A stretch of DNA of 38,973 bases from RGIG3528 sp963649295 (lineage in GTDB: Bacteria; Bacillota; Clostridia; Lachnospirales; Lachnospiraceae): positions 1 to 38,973 of the forward strand of contig CAVJHK010000015.1 of assembly GCA_963649295.1 (NCBI GenBank), read 5' to 3'. Both the position numbers and the translations under genes were made by a program. Shown here in pieces: positions 8,584 to 16,909 of the stretch (within the stretch, counting starts at the first letter, position 1; each line of letters starts with the position of its first letter). Below the pieces are notes generated by a model. That model saw only the letters and a program-made list of their open reading frames with translations. It did no database searches and was not told the DNA's origin.

Positions 8584-11064
8584 GTGGCAGAGAAGGATTT
8601 TTGGGAAAAAGACATAAAACATATGCAAAACGAACCGGATGCGGAGATGATGTCCGTTTTTGACGTTCTTGCAAGGGGATATCTTAATGTATTCTGGATT
8701 AATCTTGAAGACGAAACGGCAAAAATACTGAAGCTTGACGGCTATATCACGGAGGGACTTAATAAAAACGACCGCCGTTTTTTTTCTTATTCCCAAATTC
8801 TGAATCAATATATCAAGGATCGTGTGCATCCCGAAGACAAGGAAATATTGTATAACAGATTAAATATAGATAATCTGCGCATGGTTTTCAAGGAAAAAAA
8901 CGAATACGTGGGAAGCTATCGGGTGCTTGTTGACGGTGAAACGCATTTTTACCAGTACAATTATGGGAAGATGAACAATAATGCCTATATCGTATGCGGC
9001 TTCCAAAACATAGACGATGTCATGGTCGAACACGAAAAGCAGCGAAAAATTGAAGAAAAGCGTGTGAAAGAGGAAAAAGAGTATGCGGAGGTTGTTTCTT
9101 CGCTCTCGTCAATATATTCGACGATATTCAGAGTGAAACTTCTGACACATGACTATGAAGTCTTAAAAAGCGTTGCTTTTATGGGCATTGTTGCGGGGAT
9201 AAAAGGGCATTTTGACGAGGTGAAGGATAAGATTATATCTTCGTTTATGGCACCGGAATCGTGTGACCTGATGCGCAAATTTTTGGATATAAATACGCTG
9301 AACGACAGATTAAAGGACAAAAATACAATTTCCACCGAATACAAAAATCCCGAAAACAAGTGGTATAAGTCGCGCTTTATTGTAAAAAGCAGGAATGAAA
9401 AAGGAGATGTGGAGGAAGCTCTTTATGTTGCGCGCGATATCACAAACGAAAAAATCCGCGAGCTTGAGCAGCAGGACCAATTATCGCATGCGCTTGCGGC
9501 GGCGCAGCAGGCAAACAAGGCAAAATCGACTTTCCTTAACAGCATGTCGCATGACATCCGCACTCCGATGAATGCAATCATAGGATTTACGGCTCTTGCG
9601 CAGACACATATAGACGATAGGGCACAGGTGCAGGATTATCTGTCAAAAATAAACACATCCGGCATGCATCTTTTGAGCCTTATTAACGATATCCTTGATA
9701 TGAGCCGTATCGAGAGCGGTACGGTGAAGCTTGACGAAAAGCCTGTTCATATACCCGATCTTCTGCATGATTTACGTGCCATGATTCAGGGGCTTGCCGG
9801 TGCCAAAAACATGAATCTTTATATCGACACGCAGGATGTTGTCCATGAAGATGTTTTTACGGACAAATTAAGACTCAATCAGGTGCTCATAAATATCGTA
9901 AGCAACGCAATCAAGTTTACCCGCCCGGGCGGCGATGTTATTATTCGCCTTCGTGAAAAAAAGTGCAAAACGAGCGGACACGCGACATATGAATTTTCCG
10001 TTAAGGATAACGGAATCGGAATGTCAAAGGAATTTAAGGAACATATATTTGATGCCTTTTCGCGGGAATATTCGGCCACGGTGAGCGGTGTGCAGGGCAC
10101 GGGGCTCGGTATGGCAATTACCAAAAATGTTGTCGATATGATGGGCGGCGAGATAACAGTCGAAAGTGAAGTGGGAAAAGGCTCAATTTTTACCGTGACT
10201 CTCACGCTTCGTATTACAAGCGAGCCGATTAAGTATGAGCCGATCCCTGAGCTTCTTGGGGCAAGGGCTCTTGTTGTCGACGACGATCTCAACACCTGCA
10301 GAAGCGTAAGCAAGATGCTGCGAGATATCAAAATGCGCCCTGACTGGACTGCGTCGGGGAGAGAAGCGGTAATACGTGCTCAGGATGCGGTTGAGGCAAA
10401 CGACGAATACAAGGTTTATATAATAGATTATCTTATGCCCGATATGAACGGAATCGAGACGGTACGCAGAATCCGCAAGGTAATAAGCCCCGATGTTCCG
10501 ATTATTGTACTTACGGCATATGATTGGGCGGATTTTGAGACGGAAGCGAGGGAAGCCGGCGTTACGGCTTTTGTGGCAAAGCCTATTTTTATGTCGGAGC
10601 TAAAAAAAGTGCTTACGCGTCCCGTCGGGGATGAAAAAAATAAAACGTCGCAAAAAGAAAAGGTGCTTCATGATTACAGCGACAAACGTATTTTGCTTGT
10701 CGAAGACAACGAACTGAACCGTGAGATCGCAACGGCGATTCTTGAAGAAACGGGAATAACCGTTGACAGCGTAAATGACGGTGATGTTGCGGTGGCGACG
10801 ATAAACGGTGCGCACGCAGACAAATATGACCTCATCCTCATGGATATCCAGATGCCGAAGATGGACGGTTATACGGCAACAAGAGAGATAAGGACTCTTC
10901 CCGACAACAAAAAGGCAAATATTCCGATTGTCGCAATGACCGCAAATGCGTTTGAGGAAGACAGACAAAAGGCTTTTGCGTCGGGGATGAACGGGCATAT
11001 AATAAAGCCGATAAGTATTGAAGCGATTGCGGAAGTGTTTGATAAGATATTCGGAAAAGAGTGA
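8584..11064 (+). CDS. Soluble hybrid histidine kinase, PAS-HisKA-HATPase-REC-REC
   Basis: 826 residues starting with GTG, seven bases after GGGAGG. No membrane segment is seen. Two PAS-like regions occupy about residues 20-150 and 165-290. The HisKA H-box is SMSHDIRTPMNAI with His323, then HATPase_c with N-box NIVSNAIKF and G2 GTGLGMAI. There are two receiver domains: the first with VVDDD and acceptor Asp615 in YIIDYLMPDMNG, the second with VEDNE and acceptor Asp754 in LILMDIQMPKMDG, both with the usual Thr and Lys (AKP, IKP). There is no HPt domain or DNA-binding output. Family knowledge: such proteins relay phosphate His to Asp within the chain; the final target is unknown. It is followed after 15 nt by an antitoxin pseudogene. 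Confidence 0.92.
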   Translation: MAEKDFWEKDIKHMQNEPDAEMMSVFDVLARGYLNVFWINLEDETAKILKLDGYITEGLNKNDRRFFSYSQILNQYIKDRVHPEDKEILYNRLNIDNLRMVFKEKNEYVGSYRVLVDGETHFYQYNYGKMNNNAYIVCGFQNIDDVMVEHEKQRKIEEKRVKEEKEYAEVVSSLSSIYSTIFRVKLLTHDYEVLKSVAFMGIVAGIKGHFDEVKDKIISSFMAPESCDLMRKFLDINTLNDRLKDKNTISTEYKNPENKWYKSRFIVKSRNEKGDVEEALYVARDITNEKIRELEQQDQLSHALAAAQQANKAKSTFLNSMSHDIRTPMNAIIGFTALAQTHIDDRAQVQDYLSKINTSGMHLLSLINDILDMSRIESGTVKLDEKPVHIPDLLHDLRAMIQGLAGAKNMNLYIDTQDVVHEDVFTDKLRLNQVLINIVSNAIKFTRPGGDVIIRLREKKCKTSGHATYEFSVKDNGIGMSKEFKEHIFDAFSREYSATVSGVQGTGLGMAITKNVVDMMGGEITVESEVGKGSIFTVTLTLRITSEPIKYEPIPELLGARALVVDDDLNTCRSVSKMLRDIKMRPDWTASGREAVIRAQDAVEANDEYKVYIIDYLMPDMNGIETVRRIRKVISPDVPIIVLTAYDWADFETEAREAGVTAFVAKPIFMSELKKVLTRPVGDEKNKTSQKEKVLHDYSDKRILLVEDNELNREIATAILEETGITVDSVNDGDVAVATINGAHADKYDLILMDIQMPKMDGYTATREIRTLPDNKKANIPIVAMTANAFEEDRQKAFASGMNGHIIKPISIEAIAEVFDKIFGKE

Positions 11065-11079
11065 GAAAGGAACGATTTT

Positions 11080-11337
11080 ATGCAAATTATTCCTATGTGT
11101 GATTAAAAAAATACAGTTGATGCGGAACGAAGATGTGCCGAGGAAAATGCCCCGGTATTTGTTACAAAAAACGGATATGGACGTCTTGTTGTTATGGATA
11201 TCGATTATTATGAAAAAACAATGAGAAAAATATATGAAGCAAAAAATGTGACGGAAGGAATTTCGGACTTAAAAAACGGAAAAATCATAGATGGTGACAA
11301 AGCAATATTTAATGTAAGGAACAAATATGGAATTTGA
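11080..11337 (+). pseudogene. Phd/YefM-type antitoxin gene broken by one nonsense codon
   Basis: An 85-codon frame that is intact except for TAA at codon 9 (11104-11106). It starts MQIIPMCD, then after the stop reads KNTVDAERRCAEENAPVFV and continues TKNGYGRLVVMDIDYYEKTM, ending in KIIDGDKAIFNVRNKYGI. This is the N-terminal layout of prevent-host-death antitoxins (MQIIPIRDLKNT...PIFVTKNGYGDLVVMS), so TAA most likely replaced a TTA leucine codon. A good ribosome binding site (GAAAGGA) precedes the ATG. No RelE, Doc or other toxin gene is adjacent, so it was either a solitary antitoxin or has lost its partner. Re-initiation at a later Met (codon 38 or beyond) would remove the DNA-binding strand. 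Confidence 0.75.
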
Positions 11338-11341
11338 ATAT

Positions 11342-11370
11342 ACAGCCTCCCATACGGGAGGTGTTTTTTT
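11342..11370 (+). terminator. Rho-independent terminator
   Basis: CCTCCC (11347-11352) and GGGAGG (11356-11361) form the stem around a short ATAC-containing loop, extended by ACA/TGT and followed by seven Ts. It separates the first kinase and antitoxin remnant from the lipoprotein/kinase operon. Confidence 0.85.
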
Positions 11371-11448
11371 GTCATCAAAAATTTTCTGAAAAATCTATAA
11401 AAAGTATAAAAAAATCGGGGGGGGTATTGTTTTTTGCGAATTAAACTG

Positions 11449-11476
11449 TTGGACTAAAATTGGCTTAAACTAATGT
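11449..11476 (+). promoter_or_regulatory. Possible promoter of the lipoprotein-kinase operon
   Basis: TTGGAC (11449-11454), 16-nt spacer, TAATGT (11471-11476), giving a leader of about 140 nt. A run of eight Gs lies at 11417-11424, about 25 nt upstream. The rest of 11371-11625 holds no visible gene. Confidence 0.3.
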
Positions 11477-11625
11477 CGGAAGAGATTGCTTTTATATGAG
11501 CAGGCAGTGAAGCATATTGCCGGTTTCATTGACAGGCAAAAAAACGGCTGCAGGCGGGACACATGGGACATTCACATATGCGGAAATAGTTAATTTATGC
11601 CGAAAACGGAAAGGTGGGATGTATT

Positions 11626-13479
11626 ATGAAAAAAAGAAATGTATTTGGATTATTGCTTATCGGAGTGATTTTTGCGGGAGTTTTGTGCGGATGCGGAAAG
11701 TCGGAAAATTCAGAAAAAAATGAAAATTCCGAAAATAATATCGCATCGGAAAATACGGAACACGAACCGATTACGATAATGGACGCGCAGCGTGATTATT
11801 CGGGACTGATCGCACTTGTAAAAGAAAAATATCCCGAAATAAATATTGAAGTCGTGCCTTATCGCGGACGAAACATGTCCGCTTACTGTAAACAGCAGCT
11901 TGAAACAGGCATTATGCCGGACATTTATTCGACGACGCAGGCTTGGGACCATAATTTGCAAAAAGAATATCTGATTGATTTAAGCACATATCGGGTTACA
12001 GAATGTTACAACAGCGCACGGCTTTCGGAATATGCGGTTGACGGCGGAATTTATCTTCTTCCTTTTGACTATTCGATTACGGGAATTTTGTGCAATAAGT
12101 CGTTGTTTGAGTGCAACGGGATAAGTATTCCCACAAGCTTTGCGGAGCTTCGCGATGTCACAATACCGGCTCTTAAGGAAAAGGGAATACAGGTTGCGGA
12201 TTGTCTTTTGGATCTTCCGGGCTCCGCATTTCAATATTTTTTTAACGTTTGTTCGGGGAATCTTATGAATACGCTTTCGGGACGTGAGTGGAGAGAAAGC
12301 TTTACCGACATAAATTCAAACACCTGGGCATCGGACAGCGAAAAGATGGCGGCGTGCGCGGCATATTTTAAAGAGTGGATTGACTGCGGCATGATGGTAA
12401 ATAACGAATACAGCTCGGAATATACGGCTACTCTCAATCATTTTATGGAAGGGAATACGGCATTTCTTGTGGGAACCGTGAAGCGTTTTACGGAGAATTC
12501 CGACGGAACGGGCGATGAATATGTTCTTGTGCCTTGGTTTGCTGAAAATGCAGAGGACAACACCTATATAATAAGTCCCGCAAGATTTTACGGACTCAAC
12601 AAAACGCTTTCGGAGCCCGGAAATGAGCAAAAGCTTATTGATGCGGTTCATGTGCTTGAGGTTCTTTCGTCATATGAGGGCTATGTTGCGATAAACGGCG
12701 AATCGTCGACATATATGTGCTCGATAAACGATTTTGACGCGGGCGCGGATTCACCTTACAAGGAAGCCTTGCAAAAAGTAAGTGTCGGTCACGGAATGAA
12801 CATGGTTTATACGGGCTGGGACAATTATCTTGTTGTATTCGGTGAGGCGATTGTCGATTGGATAAACGGCACAGGCACATATGAAGCGGCATTTAAGGCA
12901 CTTGACAACAAAAAAACGGAAGTAAGAAAACAGGGCGCGACTTATTATGCTACAGTTACAGAGGAGCTTGATACCGTGGAAGCGGCACAGCTTTCGGGAC
13001 AAATGTTTATTGAGGCAACGGGTGCAGACTGTGCGCTTATTTCGTATAACGTCTACAATCCGGAAGTTCATGCGCTTATGGAAAACAGCTATGGCGCAAA
13101 CGGACATATTCTGCCGGGACTTTTGACCGAAGAATACATTACGATTTTCTTACCTACGGGCTGGTATGACACGCTTTTGACGATTACAAAGACCGGCGCG
13201 GAAATTAAGGAAATGGCAGCGTCGGGTGCGGATACGCGCGCAACGGGATATAAATATCCTTATGTATTTTTGACGGCGGACGGCAAAGAACTTGAAGATG
13301 ACAAAACATATACGGCTGTTGTCTGCGGATACAATAAATCCGAAAAGGCGACGCTCGGACTTAACGACACGGGAATTGTGGGACTTGACGCGGCAAAAGC
13401 ATATTTGCTTAAAGTCGGAACCGTTTCAAAGGAAACACTTGACAAATCACTTCTTGTTTCCGAAGGGACAATAAACTGA
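11626..13479 (+). CDS. Lipoprotein: solute-binding domain fused to a 5'-nucleotidase C-terminal-like domain
   Basis: 617 residues from the ATG at 11626 (AAGGTGGG upstream; an in-frame GTG at 11614 is less likely). The signal peptide ends in a lipobox with Cys23 (VLCGC), then an Asn/Glu/Ser-rich linker. Residues about 50-435 resemble family-1 extracellular solute-binding proteins (EPITIMDAQRDYSGLIALV at the start, FMEGNTAFLVGTVKRF further on). Residues about 445-605 match the C-terminal domain of 5'-nucleotidases: EATGADCALIS, LPGLLTEEYITIFLPTG, TITKTGAEIKEM, DDKTYTAVVCGY and DTGIVGLDAAKAYL. The metallophosphatase half of a nucleotidase is absent. No permease or ATPase follows; the next gene (99 nt on) is a sensor kinase with an extracellular domain, so a role as a ligand receptor for that kinase, as in LuxP-LuxQ, is a reasonable inference. 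Ligand unknown. Confidence 0.8.
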   Translation: MKKRNVFGLLLIGVIFAGVLCGCGKSENSEKNENSENNIASENTEHEPITIMDAQRDYSGLIALVKEKYPEINIEVVPYRGRNMSAYCKQQLETGIMPDIYSTTQAWDHNLQKEYLIDLSTYRVTECYNSARLSEYAVDGGIYLLPFDYSITGILCNKSLFECNGISIPTSFAELRDVTIPALKEKGIQVADCLLDLPGSAFQYFFNVCSGNLMNTLSGREWRESFTDINSNTWASDSEKMAACAAYFKEWIDCGMMVNNEYSSEYTATLNHFMEGNTAFLVGTVKRFTENSDGTGDEYVLVPWFAENAEDNTYIISPARFYGLNKTLSEPGNEQKLIDAVHVLEVLSSYEGYVAINGESSTYMCSINDFDAGADSPYKEALQKVSVGHGMNMVYTGWDNYLVVFGEAIVDWINGTGTYEAAFKALDNKKTEVRKQGATYYATVTEELDTVEAAQLSGQMFIEATGADCALISYNVYNPEVHALMENSYGANGHILPGLLTEEYITIFLPTGWYDTLLTITKTGAEIKEMAASGADTRATGYKYPYVFLTADGKELEDDKTYTAVVCGYNKSEKATLGLNDTGIVGLDAAKAYLLKVGTVSKETLDKSLLVSEGTIN

Positions 13480-13526
13480 CAGCTGCTTAAAAAACTGACA
13501 GGCTGCTTAAAAAACTGACAGCTGCC
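13476..13526 (+). repeat. Short tandem repeat across the lipoprotein stop codon
   Basis: Two near-identical copies of CTGACAGCTGCTTAAAAAA (13476-13494, and 13495-13514 with one extra G) are followed by a partial third, CTGACAGCTGCC. The first copy contains the TGA stop of the upstream gene. Confidence 0.8.
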
Positions 13527-13578
13527 TTCGGCAAATTAAAAGGTACTTTTATAATAATCGGCAAAGGAAAAGTATGTC

Positions 13579-16266
13579 GTGATTAAGAAGATAAAAAGCC
13601 GTGGATTCGGGATAACCGTAATAATTGGTTCACTCCTGCTCGCAATATTTATTGCGGGCGGAGTTTTATTTTACCGTTATACACAAAGGCGCCTGTATGA
13701 TGAAATAATTACGCAGCTTGACGAGCTTTCGGGGCAGCTTTTTGAAAAGCTTGAGCTGCAAATAGATTATCAATGGAATTATATATATAAGCTTGAAGAA
13801 GCGGTAAGAGAAAAGGAAATTGTTACGCGTGAAGAGCTTGCGGGTATTATTGTACGCATGGAAAAAGAGCTCAGACCGAATGGCAAAACACTTTACTTCC
13901 GAGTAATCGACGAAGAAGGTTTTTATTATACAAATGCGGGACGGCAGGGGCTATGGGTCGGGCTCGACATGCTGCAATTACAACAACAACAACAACAACA
14001 ACAGTCTTTCCTTCTGACCAACTGGCTCGATGAAACAGTATATATGGCATTTGTCGTAACGCCCGACGCTTATACTTCGGTAGATGACAAAAAAATAGAG
14101 CGCTACGTGCTTCTTCGCCCAATGGGCGAAATGCAGGGCTATTTTCATTCGAGTGCGTTCGGAAGCAACAATGCCATATATATAACAAACTATCAGGGAA
14201 ATATTTTGTCCGAGGATTCGGGATTTAAAGAAGAACTTTTTGTCGGGAAAAATCTTTATAATTCCATGCAGGATCTTACGTATCCGCATATGGTAAGCCT
14301 TGACAATATACTTGCGGCAGGCGAAAACGGCGATACGATTATCACGGATGTAATAATCGATAATAAGACCTATTATGTGATTTATGATAAGCTTCCGCAA
14401 TATGACTGGGCATTTATGATGCTTGTTGACGGCTCGGATGTTGCGGGAAATACGGCTGAAATGGTAAATTCGATGCTTGTGCTTTTTTTCTGTTTTGCGC
14501 TTTTGCTTGTTGCGGCTGTGATTCTGGGATCGGTTTTTCTTGTACGCGTGTTTAAGGATCAAAAGCTTATTGCTTTTAAGGAAAAGAGCGAGCGCGAGCT
14601 TAAGAAAGCAAACGACAAGCTCCATGCGGCAAGAGTTGAAACGCTTTCGGCGCTTTCGGTCGCAGAAGAAGCAACACGCGCCAAAAGCAGATTTCTTGCA
14701 AATATGTCTCACGATATCCGTACACCGATGAATGCGATTGTGGGCATGTCAAATCTCATGGAATATTCTATTGACGATAAGGATAAGCTTAAATATTACA
14801 TAAAAAAGCTTCAGACGTCGGGACAGCATATGCTGGGGCTTATCAATGATATTCTTGATTTGAGTAAGATTGAGTCGGGAGAAGTGAAGCTTAATCACGA
14901 AAAAATGAAGCTTGCGGAAGAAATTTCCCAAATCGAAAACATTATAAGATCGCAGAGCGGAGACAAGGGGCAGACGTTTACGATTCGTGTGCATGAAATA
15001 AGGCATGAATATTTAATCGGAGACGCGGTGAGGCTCAGACAGATTCTCTTAAATCTCCTTAATAATGCCGTAAAATATACAGGGAACGGCGGGAAAATTG
15101 TATTTGAAATAAGAGAAAACAATGAAAATACGGCATGTGATAAAAATAATACGGGATATGATACAGAAAACAATACGAATGAAATGCAGGAAGCTCTGAG
15201 TAAAACTTCGTTTACGTTTTCCGTAATCGACAACGGTTTTGGCATGTCAAAGGAATATCTCAGGCATCTTTTTGAGCCTTTTACGAGAGAGAAAAACGAA
15301 AATACCAAAAAGGTACAGGGAACAGGGCTCGGAATGAGCATAACAAAAAATCTTGTGGATTTGATGGGCGGAAATATCGGAGTTGAGAGTGAACTAAACC
15401 GCGGAACAAGATTTGATGTGACAATCGGATTCGATATTGATACAGATTGCAATATTTCGTATGTGGGAAGCGTGCTTCTTCTTTCCGACGAAAAAGAGCT
15501 TAGGGACAATCTCATTGCGTCGCTTAAAGAAACAGGCACAAAGCTTGTTACTTTTGACACGTTATCCGCATGCACCGAGCGGCTAAAAAAACAAAAGTTT
15601 GATGTAATACTGCTTTCGGGAATCAAAAAATACGGAATTCCGAAGGATATTGTTAAAAAGATACGTGCGGAGATAGGCGAATCGTGCAGTTATGTTTTTG
15701 CACTTGACTATGCATATCCGGATACGCTTCGTGACGCGCTTATGAAGAGCGGTTCGGACGGGCTTATCGAGCGTCCGTTCTTCTTTGAAAATCTTGTGAC
15801 GGCGGTTAAAGGCGCACGTAAGCCTGAGCTCACGCGAGAAGAAAGAAGTAGGGAATCGGTTCTTTACGGAAAGAAATTTCTTTGTGCGGAGGACAATGAA
15901 TTAAATGCCGAGATTTTGGAAGCTTTGCTTGAAATTCGGGGTGCAAAGTGTAAAATATACGGAGACGGAGCACAAATTGCGGAAGCCTTTGAAAAAGTAA
16001 TGCCCGGCGAATACGATGCGATTCTTATGGATGTGCAGATGCCGCGCCTTAACGGTATGGAAGCGACAAAGATAATCAGAAACGGCGAAAATAAGTTTGG
16101 GGCAACGATTCCGATCATTGCTATGACCGCAAATGCCTTCAGCTCCGATGTGGAAGAATGTCTGAACGCGGGGATGGATTATCACCTTGCAAAGCCTATT
16201 GATATTGCGGCACTTGAACGCATTGTGGGAGAAATTGAGGAAAAGAAAAAGAACGATGCATTATGA
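13579..16266 (+). CDS. Membrane hybrid histidine kinase with extracellular sensor, pseudo-receiver and receiver
   Basis: 895 residues with a GTG start, nine bases after AAAGGA. Membrane helix 1 (about residues 10-30) and helix 2 (about 295-320) flank an extracellular region of some 260 residues that looks like a dCache sensor (YITNYQGNILSEDSGF, YYVIYDKLPQYDWAFMMLV). An eight-Gln tract lies near residue 135. Then come a coiled linker, HisKA with MSHDIRTPMNAIVGMSN (His378), HATPase_c with GTGLGMSI, a receiver-like domain (about 630-750) in which the acceptor Asp is replaced by Ser680 (VILLSG), and an intact receiver with CAEDNE and Asp818 in AILMDVQMP. Its position directly after the solute-binding lipoprotein suggests the two form a sensing pair. 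No HPt or DNA-binding domain; the output is unknown. Confidence 0.92.
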   Translation: MIKKIKSRGFGITVIIGSLLLAIFIAGGVLFYRYTQRRLYDEIITQLDELSGQLFEKLELQIDYQWNYIYKLEEAVREKEIVTREELAGIIVRMEKELRPNGKTLYFRVIDEEGFYYTNAGRQGLWVGLDMLQLQQQQQQQQSFLLTNWLDETVYMAFVVTPDAYTSVDDKKIERYVLLRPMGEMQGYFHSSAFGSNNAIYITNYQGNILSEDSGFKEELFVGKNLYNSMQDLTYPHMVSLDNILAAGENGDTIITDVIIDNKTYYVIYDKLPQYDWAFMMLVDGSDVAGNTAEMVNSMLVLFFCFALLLVAAVILGSVFLVRVFKDQKLIAFKEKSERELKKANDKLHAARVETLSALSVAEEATRAKSRFLANMSHDIRTPMNAIVGMSNLMEYSIDDKDKLKYYIKKLQTSGQHMLGLINDILDLSKIESGEVKLNHEKMKLAEEISQIENIIRSQSGDKGQTFTIRVHEIRHEYLIGDAVRLRQILLNLLNNAVKYTGNGGKIVFEIRENNENTACDKNNTGYDTENNTNEMQEALSKTSFTFSVIDNGFGMSKEYLRHLFEPFTREKNENTKKVQGTGLGMSITKNLVDLMGGNIGVESELNRGTRFDVTIGFDIDTDCNISYVGSVLLLSDEKELRDNLIASLKETGTKLVTFDTLSACTERLKKQKFDVILLSGIKKYGIPKDIVKKIRAEIGESCSYVFALDYAYPDTLRDALMKSGSDGLIERPFFFENLVTAVKGARKPELTREERSRESVLYGKKFLCAEDNELNAEILEALLEIRGAKCKIYGDGAQIAEAFEKVMPGEYDAILMDVQMPRLNGMEATKIIRNGENKFGATIPIIAMTANAFSSDVEECLNAGMDYHLAKPIDIAALERIVGEIEEKKKNDAL
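13981..14004 (+). repeat. CAA trinucleotide repeat encoding polyglutamine
   Basis: Seven perfect CAA codons plus CAG give eight glutamines in the extracellular sensor domain of the kinase. Unit changes would be in frame. Confidence 0.95.
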
Positions 16267-16343
16267 TTTGCGGACAGGAAATAAAAACGGCAGGGAACGA
16301 CGTGCGGGCGAATTTTGAATTGAAAAGAGGTTTTTGATTTATT

Positions 16344-16895
16344 ATGTTATATATTATGCGTCACGGAAAAACAGAATGGAATGCTTTATGCAAAATTCAG
16401 GGGAGAAGCGATATTCCCTTAAACGAAGACGGAAGACGGATGGCAGAGGCGGCTCATGACGAATATAAGGACACGCATATCGATATATGCTTTGTGTCTC
16501 CGTTAAAAAGGGCCGTCGAAACGGCGGAAATTGTACTTAAGGGCAGGGGCATTCCGATAATAAAAGACGACCGCCTTAAGGAAATGGGATTTGGAGAATA
16601 CGAAGGCCTAAAAGACAGCTTCAAAATTCCCGATTGTCCGATAAATATTATATTTAAGAATCCCGAAGAATATAAGGAATCGATCGGCGGAGCAGAAACC
16701 TTTGACGAATTGTTTGCACGCACGGGTGAATTTTTGAAGGAAAAAGCGGATCCCCTGCTAAAAGAAGGCAAGGACATATTGATTGTCGGACACGGGGCAA
16801 TGAATTCATCAATAGTATGCATTCGAAAAAAACTTCCGATAAAGGATTTTTGGAGTGCGGGACTTAAGCAGTGCAAGCTTATGCAATTGCCGTAG
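16344..16895 (+). CDS. Histidine phosphatase superfamily protein (phosphoglycerate mutase-like)
   Basis: 183 residues, ATG at 16344 with an AGAGG 13 bases upstream. The catalytic RHG motif is at the N-terminus (MLYIMRHGKTEWN, His7). The likely proton-donor Glu80 is in RLKEMGFGEYEG and the second histidine (His150) in LIVGHGAMN; the arginine of SPLKRAVETA completes the pocket. The size and NxxxxxQGRSDIPLNEDG motif fit GpmB/CobC-like phosphatases rather than SixA. It sits between two hybrid kinases, 77 nt after one and 14 nt before the next, so it is probably co-transcribed with them. A role in dephosphorylating signalling proteins is possible but would be inference from position alone; a small-molecule phosphatase is equally plausible. 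Confidence 0.85.
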   Translation: MLYIMRHGKTEWNALCKIQGRSDIPLNEDGRRMAEAAHDEYKDTHIDICFVSPLKRAVETAEIVLKGRGIPIIKDDRLKEMGFGEYEGLKDSFKIPDCPINIIFKNPEEYKESIGGAETFDELFARTGEFLKEKADPLLKEGKDILIVGHGAMNSSIVCIRKKLPIKDFWSAGLKQCKLMQLP

Positions 16896-16909
16896 AGAGG
16901 GAAAAGCTT

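Noticed and set aside
13978..15626. Long minus-strand frames inside the membrane hybrid kinase
   Set aside because: They are antisense to well-conserved HisKA and HATPase sequence and reflect codon bias of the true gene.
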